Source: JANLSE01 sp038214135
Lineage (GTDB): Bacteria; Chloroflexota; Chloroflexia; Chloroflexales; Roseiflexaceae
Direction of reading: 5' to 3'
Assembly (NCBI GenBank): GCA_038214135.1
Contig: JBBQSD010000038.1
Span: forward strand, 1 to 47,852
DNA: 47,852 bases
In this document: in pieces, positions 8,100 to 15,611 of the stretch
How the letters are laid out: every line of letters starts with the position of its first letter
Position numbering within the stretch: the stretch's first letter is position 1
Program-made: the position numbers and the translations under genes
The notes under the pieces: model-generated
The model's database searches: none
The model's input: the letters and a program-made list of their open reading frames with translations, nothing else
What the model was told of the DNA's origin: nothing

Positions 8100-8851
8100 T
8101 ACCGTCCCAGGCTCTTGAGATACTCGCGGCTCATGCGAATGCTCTCCAGGGCTGGGCGCTGACAGCGATCCTGTTCCACAATCAGCCATTCAGCGCCAGC
8201 GGCATCGGCTGCTGCAATAATACCAGGGATATCCAGCGTACCCTGGCCGACTTCCGCAAACGTCCGCTCCGGCTCTGGCGTCATATCCTTGAGATGCACA
8301 AGCGGCACTCGACCCGAAAACTCGTGCAGCAGGGCAATCGGATCGAAGCCAGCATAGGCCGCCCAATATACATCGATCTCGGCCTTGACCAATGCCGGGT
8401 CGCTCTCGTTCAGAATAATATGCAAGCCGGTTGTATCGCCAAAGCGCTTGAGTTCAAAATCGTGATGATGGTAGGCAAATGTCAATCCAGCCTTTGCACA
8501 CGCAGCACCAATTGTATTGAGTGATGCTGCCAGGGTTTTATAGCCCTCCGCATCGGGGCGGCGGTTTGGGCCAAGCCATGGGCAAATGGCATAGCGTGCC
8601 CCTAGCGTCTGCAGCTCACTGATCACCTGATCCAGATCGCCCTCAAGCCGGTCGATCGACGTGTGTGCCCCCGAGACTCGTAGCCCCAGCCGATCCACTT
8701 CTGCCCGAAGCTGTGTCGGTGTCAGATTACCATACCCAGCCAACTCAACCGCACCATAGCCAAGCTCTGCGACCTTCTCAAGCGTCCCTACAAAATCCTG
8801 CGCTGTCTCCTCACGCAGGGTGTACATCTGGAGCGAGATTGGATGTGCCAT
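8099..8851 (-). CDS. Sugar phosphate isomerase/epimerase-like TIM-barrel protein
   Basis: A 250-residue protein of the xylose-isomerase-like TIM-barrel family (AP endonuclease family 2 fold), which usually isomerises or epimerises sugars with a divalent metal. Seen: QMYTLREE at the N-terminus, GYGAVELAGY, SGAHTSI, LTFAYHHHDFEL, KAEIDVYWAAYAG (metal-site Glu/Asp region), VHLKDM and EQDRC near the end, all in the usual order. ATG 8851 has AGGAG eight bases upstream; the open frame to 8881 lacks this. It overlaps the upstream GH13-like gene by 41 bp, so the two are cotranscribed and a role in carbohydrate metabolism is likely. The substrate is unknown. Confidence 0.87.
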   Translation of the reverse strand: MAHPISLQMYTLREETAQDFVGTLEKVAELGYGAVELAGYGNLTPTQLRAEVDRLGLRVSGAHTSIDRLEGDLDQVISELQTLGARYAICPWLGPNRRPDAEGYKTLAASLNTIGAACAKAGLTFAYHHHDFELKRFGDTTGLHIILNESDPALVKAEIDVYWAAYAGFDPIALLHEFSGRVPLVHLKDMTPEPERTFAEVGQGTLDIPGIIAAADAAGAEWLIVEQDRCQRPALESIRMSREYLKSLGR

Positions 8852-11090
8852 GATCGAACTCCTCTTCATGATATGCAACATTGCTTGTTGATTCTACCAC
8901 CAAGCAGTACGCACCAAACGGCTCAAACGTGAGATTTAATGCCAATAATTCATCGCGTTGCCAGATCTGCTGATCTTCCTGAATCCATCGACGCCCACTG
9001 ATCAGATCGCGCAAACGATAATCGCCCGCGGCCAGATTAAGGGTATCGATTGGCAACGAGAGCGTGATCGTCTGACGATGCGGGCTGACATGCAGCAGGC
9101 CGATTGCATGGGTATCGCCATCGATGCGCAGAACGCTAAAGACCTGCGCACTATTGCATGGAATGACACCACAATGAACACTACCAGTACGTAACACTGG
9201 CCATGCACGCCGCATCGAGAACAACCGCTGAATTGTGGCTGCCTCATCGCGCTCCTGCCCAGCCCAGATCGATGGGATGAAACCACACACCACGATTCCG
9301 GCCATCAGCATACGGCTGATCCGCGAACCACGCAGCCCATCGGCCAATGGATTGATCAGGTGCGTACGATGGCTTTCGGTAAAACACACCTGTAGGCCAG
9401 CATTCGGCAGAGCCGTCCAGTGATCTTCAAGCCACTCGCCCAGTTCAGCCGGTGTGATGCGGCTCAATGCCATATGGACGAACATATGGTGCGCCAATTC
9501 ATCAATCGCCGCATCGGAAACCAATTCCCCAATTGGCCCTGCAAGATCGCTGATCAATGCCAAATCAGGCCGCTCAACGCGTATCTGATGGCGCAGCGCA
9601 GAGAGCAGTGCCATATAGCCCAGCGAGCCGCCGCCTGCCTGCTGCGACCGATCAACCAACCAGTTTGGGAATACCGTGCGCGGAACATTTGCGCGAAATC
9701 CATCGAGGTTATACTCACGCAACAGTGACATCATTCGCAATGCCACATACTCACGCAACCCAATTGCCGACCAATCGAAGGCAATAATGCCAGGCCGGCC
9801 AGGTATTTCCAGCAGTCGGCCCTGTTCATCACGGCAAAACCAATCCCGCTGTTCATAGATATAGTGCGAATCGGGCGCGCATCCAAGCAATGGCAGATCC
9901 AGCAACACGCGCATCCCATAGGAATGGGCGCTATGAATGAGTTCCTGGAATTGTTCAGGCGAACCAAGTGCTGGATCGAGCGTGTCCAGATCACGAAGGG
10001 CATATAGATCGGTGGATGCCTGCCAGCTCCCATCCCATAACCGCAGCCGCCCACTGCTATACGCCCAGATCGGCAGCAGACACAGCGTATTGATGCCCAG
10101 TTTGATAATCTCCGGCAGGGCAGCAGCCATACCAACAAAGCCGCCAAACAAAGCCGGATGAGCTTCATAGATCGCCGCATCACCAACCCATGCCGGCGTT
10201 CCCTCCACAACCTGATCCACACTCAATTGCCATGTTCGCCGAAAGGCCGTTAACGCAGCAGGCCATGCCTCGCGCATGAGCAGAATATACTGCGTTCCGA
10301 CATCTAACGAATCTGCACCATTCATCCAGCTCAGCAGACGAACCTCGTGCTGTAGCGTGACCGCACTTCCATCCCCTTCAATCTGGGGCATAGCCGATTC
10401 ACGCTGGCTCATGTACCAGCACAGCAAGCTCTCATCCAGTTCGGGATTATGGATCGCCATGAGGCCCGAGGAGAACGTCGGAGCGGCTTCCATCGCACGA
10501 TTATCACGCAAACCAGGGGCGAAGAAACGCCTTGGCAGCACATCCTCGCGCTGTTGTGTGGCAACACTCAGCACCACATGCGGGCGCACGCTGGTGCCAG
10601 GCGCTTCAAAGCGGCAACTCTCCAGCGTGCCAATACGTGTCCAGGGTAAGGAAAGCCGAACTCCATACAGCTGGATTGGATCATCGCTGACATTCTGAAT
10701 GGCAACAGTGCGTGCAATCAGGGTTCCCGTGATGGTATAGCGGTCGAATATCTTGAGCGACCCAATGCCGATCACGATCTCAAGTTTGTAGGTACCGTTA
10801 TGTTCTTCCAGATGATGATTGAGATAGCGAACAAACGCCTGCCGAGCTAGCCAGGAGACGTTACCGATCCGTATATCTATGCTCGCACATGCTTGACCAT
10901 GACCAAGCACATTCGGGCCGTCAATACGTTGAAGCACCCGTAAGCCACCATCATCGCACGAAAATGCCAGCACGATTTCGGCAGTACGAATATAGACTAT
11001 ATCATTGGATACGCTCACACGCGCTATTGTAGCATAGCTCTCTGGTGAGCAATCAAGCGATCCGTTAACCGAGATGTTTTCGGTTCGCAA
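8811..11090 (-). CDS. GH13 (alpha-amylase)-like protein lacking the catalytic residues
   Basis: A 759-residue protein from TTG 11090, or 735 from GTG 11018. Residues 1-290 form a beta-rich N-terminal region; 300-650 read as a GH13 TIM barrel (AIYEAHPALFGG, LGINTLCLLPIW, YALRDLDTLDPALGS, YGMRVLLDLPLLG, DGFRAN); the end is a beta-sandwich. The four GH13 catalytic regions are altered. The region I Asn-His is absent (LLDLPLLG, 396-403). The region II nucleophile Asp is Asn468 (GFRAN). The region III Glu is replaced (ALISDLAG, 511-518). The region IV His-Asp is SHR (573-575). I expect no standard glycosidase chemistry; carbohydrate binding or a changed mechanism are alternatives. It overlaps the Nudix gene by 26 bp from the TTG start. 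A TACAAT box within the 5' end favours the GTG start for some transcripts. Confidence 0.78.
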   Translation of the reverse strand: MRTENISVNGSLDCSPESYATIARVSVSNDIVYIRTAEIVLAFSCDDGGLRVLQRIDGPNVLGHGQACASIDIRIGNVSWLARQAFVRYLNHHLEEHNGTYKLEIVIGIGSLKIFDRYTITGTLIARTVAIQNVSDDPIQLYGVRLSLPWTRIGTLESCRFEAPGTSVRPHVVLSVATQQREDVLPRRFFAPGLRDNRAMEAAPTFSSGLMAIHNPELDESLLCWYMSQRESAMPQIEGDGSAVTLQHEVRLLSWMNGADSLDVGTQYILLMREAWPAALTAFRRTWQLSVDQVVEGTPAWVGDAAIYEAHPALFGGFVGMAAALPEIIKLGINTLCLLPIWAYSSGRLRLWDGSWQASTDLYALRDLDTLDPALGSPEQFQELIHSAHSYGMRVLLDLPLLGCAPDSHYIYEQRDWFCRDEQGRLLEIPGRPGIIAFDWSAIGLREYVALRMMSLLREYNLDGFRANVPRTVFPNWLVDRSQQAGGGSLGYMALLSALRHQIRVERPDLALISDLAGPIGELVSDAAIDELAHHMFVHMALSRITPAELGEWLEDHWTALPNAGLQVCFTESHRTHLINPLADGLRGSRISRMLMAGIVVCGFIPSIWAGQERDEAATIQRLFSMRRAWPVLRTGSVHCGVIPCNSAQVFSVLRIDGDTHAIGLLHVSPHRQTITLSLPIDTLNLAAGDYRLRDLISGRRWIQEDQQIWQRDELLALNLTFEPFGAYCLVVESTSNVAYHEEEFDHGTSNLAPDVHPA
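11026..11056 (-). promoter_or_regulatory. Putative promoter TTGATT-19-TACAAT inside the 5' end of the GH13-like gene
   Basis: -35 TTGATT (11051-11056), a 19-bp spacer and -10 TACAAT (11026-11031) lie on the minus strand. The expected transcription start is at about 11019, one base from the in-frame GTG at 11018, so the transcript would be nearly leaderless. The spacer is longer than ideal. Confidence 0.4.
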
Positions 11091-11559
11091 ACCAGCGTTG
11101 CATTGCTTGGGTATGCAGTGGAAAAGCCAATTCTATTGGCTGATCGATAACAACCAGTTCAGAAACTTCGCTATTGGCCAGGAATGCTGGCAGCGTTGGC
11201 AGTTCTGGGCACTGCCCAAATATCAACAAATGTCCGCCAGATGAGCTGAATGACTCAAAGAATTGCACATCCATTGCTGGCAACGTAATGCCGGTCTCCT
11301 CATACAATTCGCGAACCACTGCCTCACGCCACCCCTCCCCCATATCGATAAAGCCGCCTGGCAATGCCAGATCACCGATTCGTGGTGGAATACTGCGCCG
11401 TACAGTCAGCAACCCACCAGCAATAGGCACAAGCGCAACGGCCACTGGCAATGGGTTGAGATAGGTTCGCTGCTGGCATTGCGAACAGGTGCGTGGCCAG
11501 CTACTCTCATCTGGAAAGCGCAGGCCACAAAAGGAGCAGTGATCATTCTTGCGAAACAA
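11065..11559 (-). CDS. Nudix hydrolase with N-terminal zinc ribbon
   Basis: A 164-residue protein. The N-terminus has two CxxC-type pairs (CSFC, CSQC) typical of a small zinc ribbon. The Nudix box is complete: G-x5-E-x7-REL-x-EE-x-G-I (GFIDMGEGWREAVV, then RELYEETGI, residues about 72-94). It would hydrolyse a nucleoside diphosphate linked to another moiety, as NadC-like NADH pyrophosphatases or ADP-ribose hydrolases do; the exact substrate cannot be read. The start is TTG 11559, preceded by GAGGTG at good spacing. It is the first gene of the Nudix - GH13-like - isomerase unit. Confidence 0.88.
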   Translation of the reverse strand: MFRKNDHCSFCGLRFPDESSWPRTCSQCQQRTYLNPLPVAVALVPIAGGLLTVRRSIPPRIGDLALPGGFIDMGEGWREAVVRELYEETGITLPAMDVQFFESFSSSGGHLLIFGQCPELPTLPAFLANSEVSELVVIDQPIELAFPLHTQAMQRWFANRKHLG

Positions 11560-11583
11560 GTATTCACCTCATATACCCAAAAC

Positions 11584-11623
11584 AAGGCCGTAGCGACGCA
11601 AGCTGTTGCGTCGCTACGGCCTT
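11584..11623. terminator. Strong hairpin (17-bp perfect stem) overlapping the end of the SH3-like gene
   Basis: AAGGCCGTAGCGACGCA and its exact complement flank a 6-bp loop. The stem overlaps two bases of the stop codon of the SH3-like gene, which points at it. No T-run follows, so it may be a dispersed palindrome (compare 26871-26904, same GCCGTAG-GACGCA core) acting as a terminator or mRNA stabiliser. Confidence 0.55.
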
Positions 11624-12179
11624 AGGGCGTTGGCGTCACTGAAGAAAGCAGCGTTGCCGAAGCCCATCCCTCGGTGCCATCCGCTACACCAGTACCAGGC
11701 CGATCTGGAGCAGCCCGTGTTACCCGGATGCGATACCAGAACTGCCCATTAACCTCGCGCGGTTCCAAAAACTGGATTTCATCACCAGGCCAGATCAACC
11801 CAAGTATCGTCTCTGTGGCAAGCCGCGGCTCTTTACGCAGATTCCCACCACGGACGACTGTGCCAGTTCCCAGAACTTCCTTAGGGCCAGCTGGTTGTGC
11901 TGCAGCAGTTGCCGTTTGTGCAACAGCAGTGCTGGTTTGCGCCAGAGCAGTTGCGGTTTGCTGGGGGATCACCGTCGCGGCCTGTGATGTGGCATATGCG
12001 ATATTGGTGGCCGTTTGCTGGGCGCGGCGTTCAACCACAATCAGCACCCCATAGGCCAGGATGCCAAGCACCACACCCATGATCAACAGATTTACTAACA
12101 CCTGAAGCGGGCCACCACGGCGGGGGGCATCCGGTGCAAACAGGCGATCCCAGTCATTCGGATCAATTTTGGCAGGCAT
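11622..12179 (-). CDS. Membrane-anchored protein with C-terminal SH3-like domain
   Basis: 185 residues. A cytoplasmic N-terminus (DPNDWDRLFAPD) is followed by one transmembrane helix (about 26-48), an Ala/Thr/Gln-rich extracellular linker (about 50-95, repeating TATA/QTA words) and a bacterial SH3-like domain (VVRGGNLRKEPRLATETI, then DEIQFLEPREVNGQFWYRI and EGWASATLL). Such domains bind cell-wall peptides or act as stalked sensors. ATG 12179 has AGGA nine bases upstream and a TATACT box at 12210-12215. The function is otherwise unknown. Confidence 0.82.
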   Translation of the reverse strand: MPAKIDPNDWDRLFAPDAPRRGGPLQVLVNLLIMGVVLGILAYGVLIVVERRAQQTATNIAYATSQAATVIPQQTATALAQTSTAVAQTATAAAQPAGPKEVLGTGTVVRGGNLRKEPRLATETILGLIWPGDEIQFLEPREVNGQFWYRIRVTRAAPDRPGTGVADGTEGWASATLLSSVTPTP

Positions 12180-12209
12180 ACAGTTCCTGAGTATTCGAAT
12201 GGGATAGGC

Positions 12210-12215
12210 AGTATA
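12210..12215 (-). promoter_or_regulatory. Putative -10 box (TATACT) of the SH3-like gene
   Basis: TATACT is followed by GCC about 31 bp before the ATG. I see no convincing -35. Confidence 0.35.
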
Positions 12216-12280
12216 GCATACTCAGAAAAGGGATTCGCCCTCATCCTACGATAGCAGGTAGTAGCACTCCACTGCGCAGA

Positions 12281-12790
12281 TCATGTGTTCACGGCCATTG
12301 CTGCAAACCCGATAAATAGCACAAACAAGCAGCCACCAATAACAATCAACGCCATCTGAAGATACCCAAGAATAAGCCCAGCCAGCGCCATTCCGCCACC
12401 GCTCATCTGGCCACCTGTGGCTGCGATTTCGCGCCTGGCCATATGCCCAGCAACAATCGCAACAATTGCACCAACAAATGGCAGCATAACCCAACTCAAG
12501 ATCCCGAAGATCAGGCTGACGATTGCTGCATTACTATTGGCAACCGCCACAACATACGAACCAGCAGGAAGGGTGCCCTGTGCAATCCCCGAAACAACTG
12601 GCGTGTAGCTGGGCTGGGCAACCCCATACGTAGGCGGTGGCGGAGCCGCATTTACTGGCGGGAGTGAGAATGAACCGCCTGGTGTGCTCGCTGGTGCTTC
12701 CTGGCTCCTGGCGATCCGCGCCCCACAATTTGGGCAAAACACTACAGTATCATCATTGGGCAATTGGTAATCACAGATTGTACAGCGCAT
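12281..12790 (-). CDS. Zinc-ribbon plus DUF4190-type membrane protein
   Basis: 169 residues. An N-terminal zinc ribbon (CTICDYQL, then CPNCGARI, residues 3-25), a Pro/Ala-rich linker and two hydrophobic segments (about 88-115 and 135-165) with the GILSWVMLPFVGAIVAIVAGH and GMALAGLILGY words typical of DUF4190. The family function is unknown; it is often next to secretion or cell-envelope genes. ATG 12790 has an AGGAGAGG ribosome site. It starts 18 bp after the trpC stop, so it may be cotranscribed with trpC. Confidence 0.83.
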   Translation of the reverse strand: MRCTICDYQLPNDDTVVFCPNCGARIARSQEAPASTPGGSFSLPPVNAAPPPPTYGVAQPSYTPVVSGIAQGTLPAGSYVVAVANSNAAIVSLIFGILSWVMLPFVGAIVAIVAGHMARREIAATGGQMSGGGMALAGLILGYLQMALIVIGGCLFVLFIGFAAMAVNT

Positions 12791-12807
12791 CCGTTCCTCT
12801 CCTTATG

Positions 12808-13614
12808 TTAGATTCCAGCAAGCCGCCGAACCAAGGCTGGCGTATCTGGAGCTGTGACAAGTGCTTCGCCAACCAGAATAGCATCAACGCCATAGGCTCG
12901 TACTCGCGCAACATGTTCTTGCGTAAAGATACCGCTCTCACTAACTAAGATCGGCGGTTGTGTAGGCGGTAAGCGAGCTGCCACACGTTCGGTAACCTCA
13001 AGCGTGGTCTCGAATGTGTGCAGGTTGCGATTATTCACGCCAATCAGCGTTGCACCAATGGCGCGTGCCCGATCAAACTCAGCTTCATCGTGAACTTCGA
13101 CAAGCGCCTGCATTCCTAGCTGATATGTTAACGCTAGCAGGCTTGCTAAAGTTGCATCATCCAGGGCAGCAACAATCAGCAGCAGTGCATCGGCACCATA
13201 GGCACGCGCCTCATACACCTGATATGGATCAATGATGAAATCTTTTCGGAGCAGCGGCGTTGGCAGATCCAGATCACGGATGCCCTCCAGAAACTTCAGG
13301 CTGCCCTGAAAAAAACGCACATCGGTCAGGATCGAAATGGCAGCAGCACCATTGGCAGCATAGATTCGGGCAAGTGCCAGTGCATCAAAGTTCTCGACCA
13401 ACACGCCCCGCGATGGCGATGCTTTCTTCACCTCTGCAATCAGTGCCGCCCGATCCGGCAGGCGCAGGGCCGCACCAAAATCGCGTGGTGGTGCGGCCTT
13501 CTCAATGCGCGCCTCAAGTTGTTCATATGGAATTTTCGCCTGCTGGCGCGCAACTTCGCTGCGCTTATGATCCAATATACGGGTCAGGAACGTTCCTGCA
13601 TCCTGTGTCATCAT
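12808..13614 (-). CDS. trpC: Indole-3-glycerol phosphate synthase
   Basis: A 268-residue TIM-barrel enzyme of tryptophan synthesis that closes the ring of CdRP to indole-3-glycerol phosphate. Seen: LIAEVKKASPSRG (catalytic Lys), LTDVRFFQGS, LLRKDFIIDPYQVYEARAYGADALLLI (second catalytic Lys and Glu region), ALVEVHDEAEF, GVNNRNL, VSESGI and VGEALV. Three consecutive ATGs (13617, 13614, 13611) follow AGGAATA; the second or third has the best spacing and I give 13614. The open frame to 13701 overlaps the neighbour and is not needed. No other trp gene is in the window, so trp genes are dispersed here. A TACAAT box lies at 13655-13660. Confidence 0.95.
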   Translation of the reverse strand: MMTQDAGTFLTRILDHKRSEVARQQAKIPYEQLEARIEKAAPPRDFGAALRLPDRAALIAEVKKASPSRGVLVENFDALALARIYAANGAAAISILTDVRFFQGSLKFLEGIRDLDLPTPLLRKDFIIDPYQVYEARAYGADALLLIVAALDDATLASLLALTYQLGMQALVEVHDEAEFDRARAIGATLIGVNNRNLHTFETTLEVTERVAARLPPTQPPILVSESGIFTQEHVARVRAYGVDAILVGEALVTAPDTPALVRRLAGI

Positions 13615-13654
13615 CATTATTCCTGAACTCTCTGAATAATCCGAATTCGCGCTG

Positions 13655-13660
13655 ATTGTA
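13655..13660 (-). promoter_or_regulatory. Putative -10 box (TACAAT) of trpC
   Basis: GCTACAATCAGCG lies about 41 bp before the trpC start, just behind the stop of the two-RCK gene. It shares the TACAAT box of at least five other units here. I see no clear -35. Confidence 0.45.
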
Positions 13661-13663
13661 GCA

Positions 13664-15487
13664 CTACTTCTTGCGCTGCCTGACGGGTTCAATCGGGCCA
13701 AGCGTAGTCACTATATCGCCTTCCATAAGCACGGTTTGCAGCGCTGGGAGCGTCATCAGTGTGTTGCCCCGTTGCAGCTCAACCACAATTTTGCCATGGT
13801 GCAATCGCAGCCAGTCAATTGTCGCGCCATCGATTGAACTACCCATAACGACGGTGAGCTGCTCAACGGTGTGCAGGCGCCCGCCCGCAATCAAGCCCTG
13901 GGCCACATTCCCAACCAGCGCTGCGGCTGCCATCGTTGGGCTAGCCAATCCAGATGTGCTGTAGGCTGTCCGAATGCCAAACATATCGCCCAGCTTTTCG
14001 GCTAAGGCATCACTAAACACCCGTAATACAATATGAACATCTGGCCGAATACGGCGTGCTGCCAGGCTAATCTCAAGATTCAGCAGATCATCTGATGTCA
14101 GCGCTGCAACCGAGAAGGCCCGTTCCAATCCGGCCTCACGCAACACATCCGCCTCACGGGCATCGCCAATGATCGTCCGAACTCCCTCAAGCTCGGCAAT
14201 ACGCTGCGAGAAATCGGGCCGCCCATTATTCAGGCGCACCACCACAATCTGCGGGCGCGGGTGCAGTGCATACAATTGGCGCACCACCCGATAGCCAACC
14301 TTGCCAAGCCCACACACCAGCACAGTATCGAACCGTTCGGTTGGTTGGAGCAACGCCGTTGATCGCAGGAAATCCAGCTTCGTGCCACTCAGATTCCTGC
14401 GCTGGATGGCTTCAAGCGCTACCAGGCTGCCGATCAGCGTCGCTCGATCACCACCACTCAACTGGCTCATGGAGCCAGGCACAATCCGGCGACCATCAGG
14501 CGTTTCGTGATGAAGCAATCGGAAGCCATTCTGTTCCTCAATTGATCGAACAAACCCATTCAATTGGCTATCCGCCTGTATCGTCAACTGCGTGACACCC
14601 AGTGGCCCACTTTCCAATGGCAGCACATACTCAATTCCGCGAACCACCGCTGCGACGGCAAATGTGGGCGCAGCGAGTGCCGATGCGCTAAAGGCAGCAT
14701 TGCGCCCCAACGAACGTTCCAAGTTACGGTCGAGTTCATCGCCAAACACCCGTAGAACCACCCGTATATTCGGCTGGAGTGTTCGCGCCGTCAGCGCTAT
14801 TTCAACATTCAGCAGATCATCATCAATGGCCGAAACGATGGCACGAGCGCGCATCAACCCGGCTCGACGTAGGGTCAGTGGTTCACGTGCATCACCAATA
14901 ACGACAGGCACTTTACTATTGACAGCCCGTTCAACGAATTCACCATTCCAATCCCGATCAATAGCGACTGGCTCGTGGCCAGCCTCCAAAAGCTGCTGAA
15001 CCGTTCGCATCCCAACGCGCCCCAGGCCACATACAATCACATGATCACGATAGGTCGAGGCGAGTGCGATCTGCCAGGCTTCACGTCGGCTACCCTTATC
15101 GAGCAGCAACCGCCCAAAATTCAGCACACCCTGGAAGATCAACGCCAAACCCAACATGGGAATAAGAAAGAACAGAATCTCGCCCAGCAGGCTATCGCTG
15201 GGGAATGGCAGGCTGCTCTGGAGTGTCTGCAGCTTGATCGTTTCGTAGAGCGCCTCAATCAGGCCAAGCCGACAACTTGGTGATGCAATCGCAGCATAGC
15301 GGCATGGGTCATACACAAAGCCCAGGTAGATCGTCCCAACCAGCGTCACAATCAGGAAGCCGGCCAGAACAATCCAGGATTCATTCAGGAGCAGGCCCAG
15401 ATCATAAAGATTGGCGCGTACTAATCGCCAAAAACGGTATCGGCGGCGCAGCCGAATGGTACGGCGATTGCGAGGCGGGGTCGTCAT
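13664..15487 (-). CDS. Two-RCK (TrkA-N/TrkA-C x2) ion-channel-like membrane protein
   Basis: 607 residues. A basic N-terminus (MTTPPRNRR) is followed by one helix (about 35-55), a pore-loop-like stretch and a second helix (about 100-125). Two tandem RCK modules follow, each with a Rossmann GLGRVG / GLGKVG nucleotide or ion site and a TrkA-C lobe. The plan is that of a K+-channel-like or CASTOR-type gated channel, but there is no TVGYGD selectivity filter (the loop reads YETIKLQTLQSS), so the ion is unknown. ATG 15487 with GGAG upstream is chosen; the open frame to 15805 would overlap the divergent gene. It ends 49 bp before trpC. Confidence 0.83.
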   Translation of the reverse strand: MTTPPRNRRTIRLRRRYRFWRLVRANLYDLGLLLNESWIVLAGFLIVTLVGTIYLGFVYDPCRYAAIASPSCRLGLIEALYETIKLQTLQSSLPFPSDSLLGEILFFLIPMLGLALIFQGVLNFGRLLLDKGSRREAWQIALASTYRDHVIVCGLGRVGMRTVQQLLEAGHEPVAIDRDWNGEFVERAVNSKVPVVIGDAREPLTLRRAGLMRARAIVSAIDDDLLNVEIALTARTLQPNIRVVLRVFGDELDRNLERSLGRNAAFSASALAAPTFAVAAVVRGIEYVLPLESGPLGVTQLTIQADSQLNGFVRSIEEQNGFRLLHHETPDGRRIVPGSMSQLSGGDRATLIGSLVALEAIQRRNLSGTKLDFLRSTALLQPTERFDTVLVCGLGKVGYRVVRQLYALHPRPQIVVVRLNNGRPDFSQRIAELEGVRTIIGDAREADVLREAGLERAFSVAALTSDDLLNLEISLAARRIRPDVHIVLRVFSDALAEKLGDMFGIRTAYSTSGLASPTMAAAALVGNVAQGLIAGGRLHTVEQLTVVMGSSIDGATIDWLRLHHGKIVVELQRGNTLMTLPALQTVLMEGDIVTTLGPIEPVRQRKK

Positions 15488-15517
15488 CGTGCAGCTCCGT
15501 ATGAGCGAATTGTTCTG

Positions 15518-15540
15518 CTGATCATACTCTCTGATCATAC
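15518..15540 (-). promoter_or_regulatory. Direct repeat GTATGATCAG x2 with TATGAT -10-like boxes
   Basis: Two exact 10-bp copies lie 13 bp apart, upstream of the two-RCK gene and in the divergent gap with the MscS gene. Each includes TATGAT, so they could be -10 boxes or a protein site. Confidence 0.4.
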
Positions 15541-15575
15541 CATGCTGCGGCTGGCGATTTTTGTATGTTTCGCGG

Positions 15576-15581
15576 TACAAT
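15576..15581 (+). promoter_or_regulatory. Putative -10 box (TACAAT) of the MscS-CNBD gene
   Basis: CGGTACAATAGCG lies about 31 bp before the ATG at 15612. A weak -35 (TGGCGA, 15552-15557) sits 18 bp upstream. Confidence 0.5.
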
Positions 15582-15611
15582 AGCGCAATACTCATCATCA
15601 CCAAAAAGACT

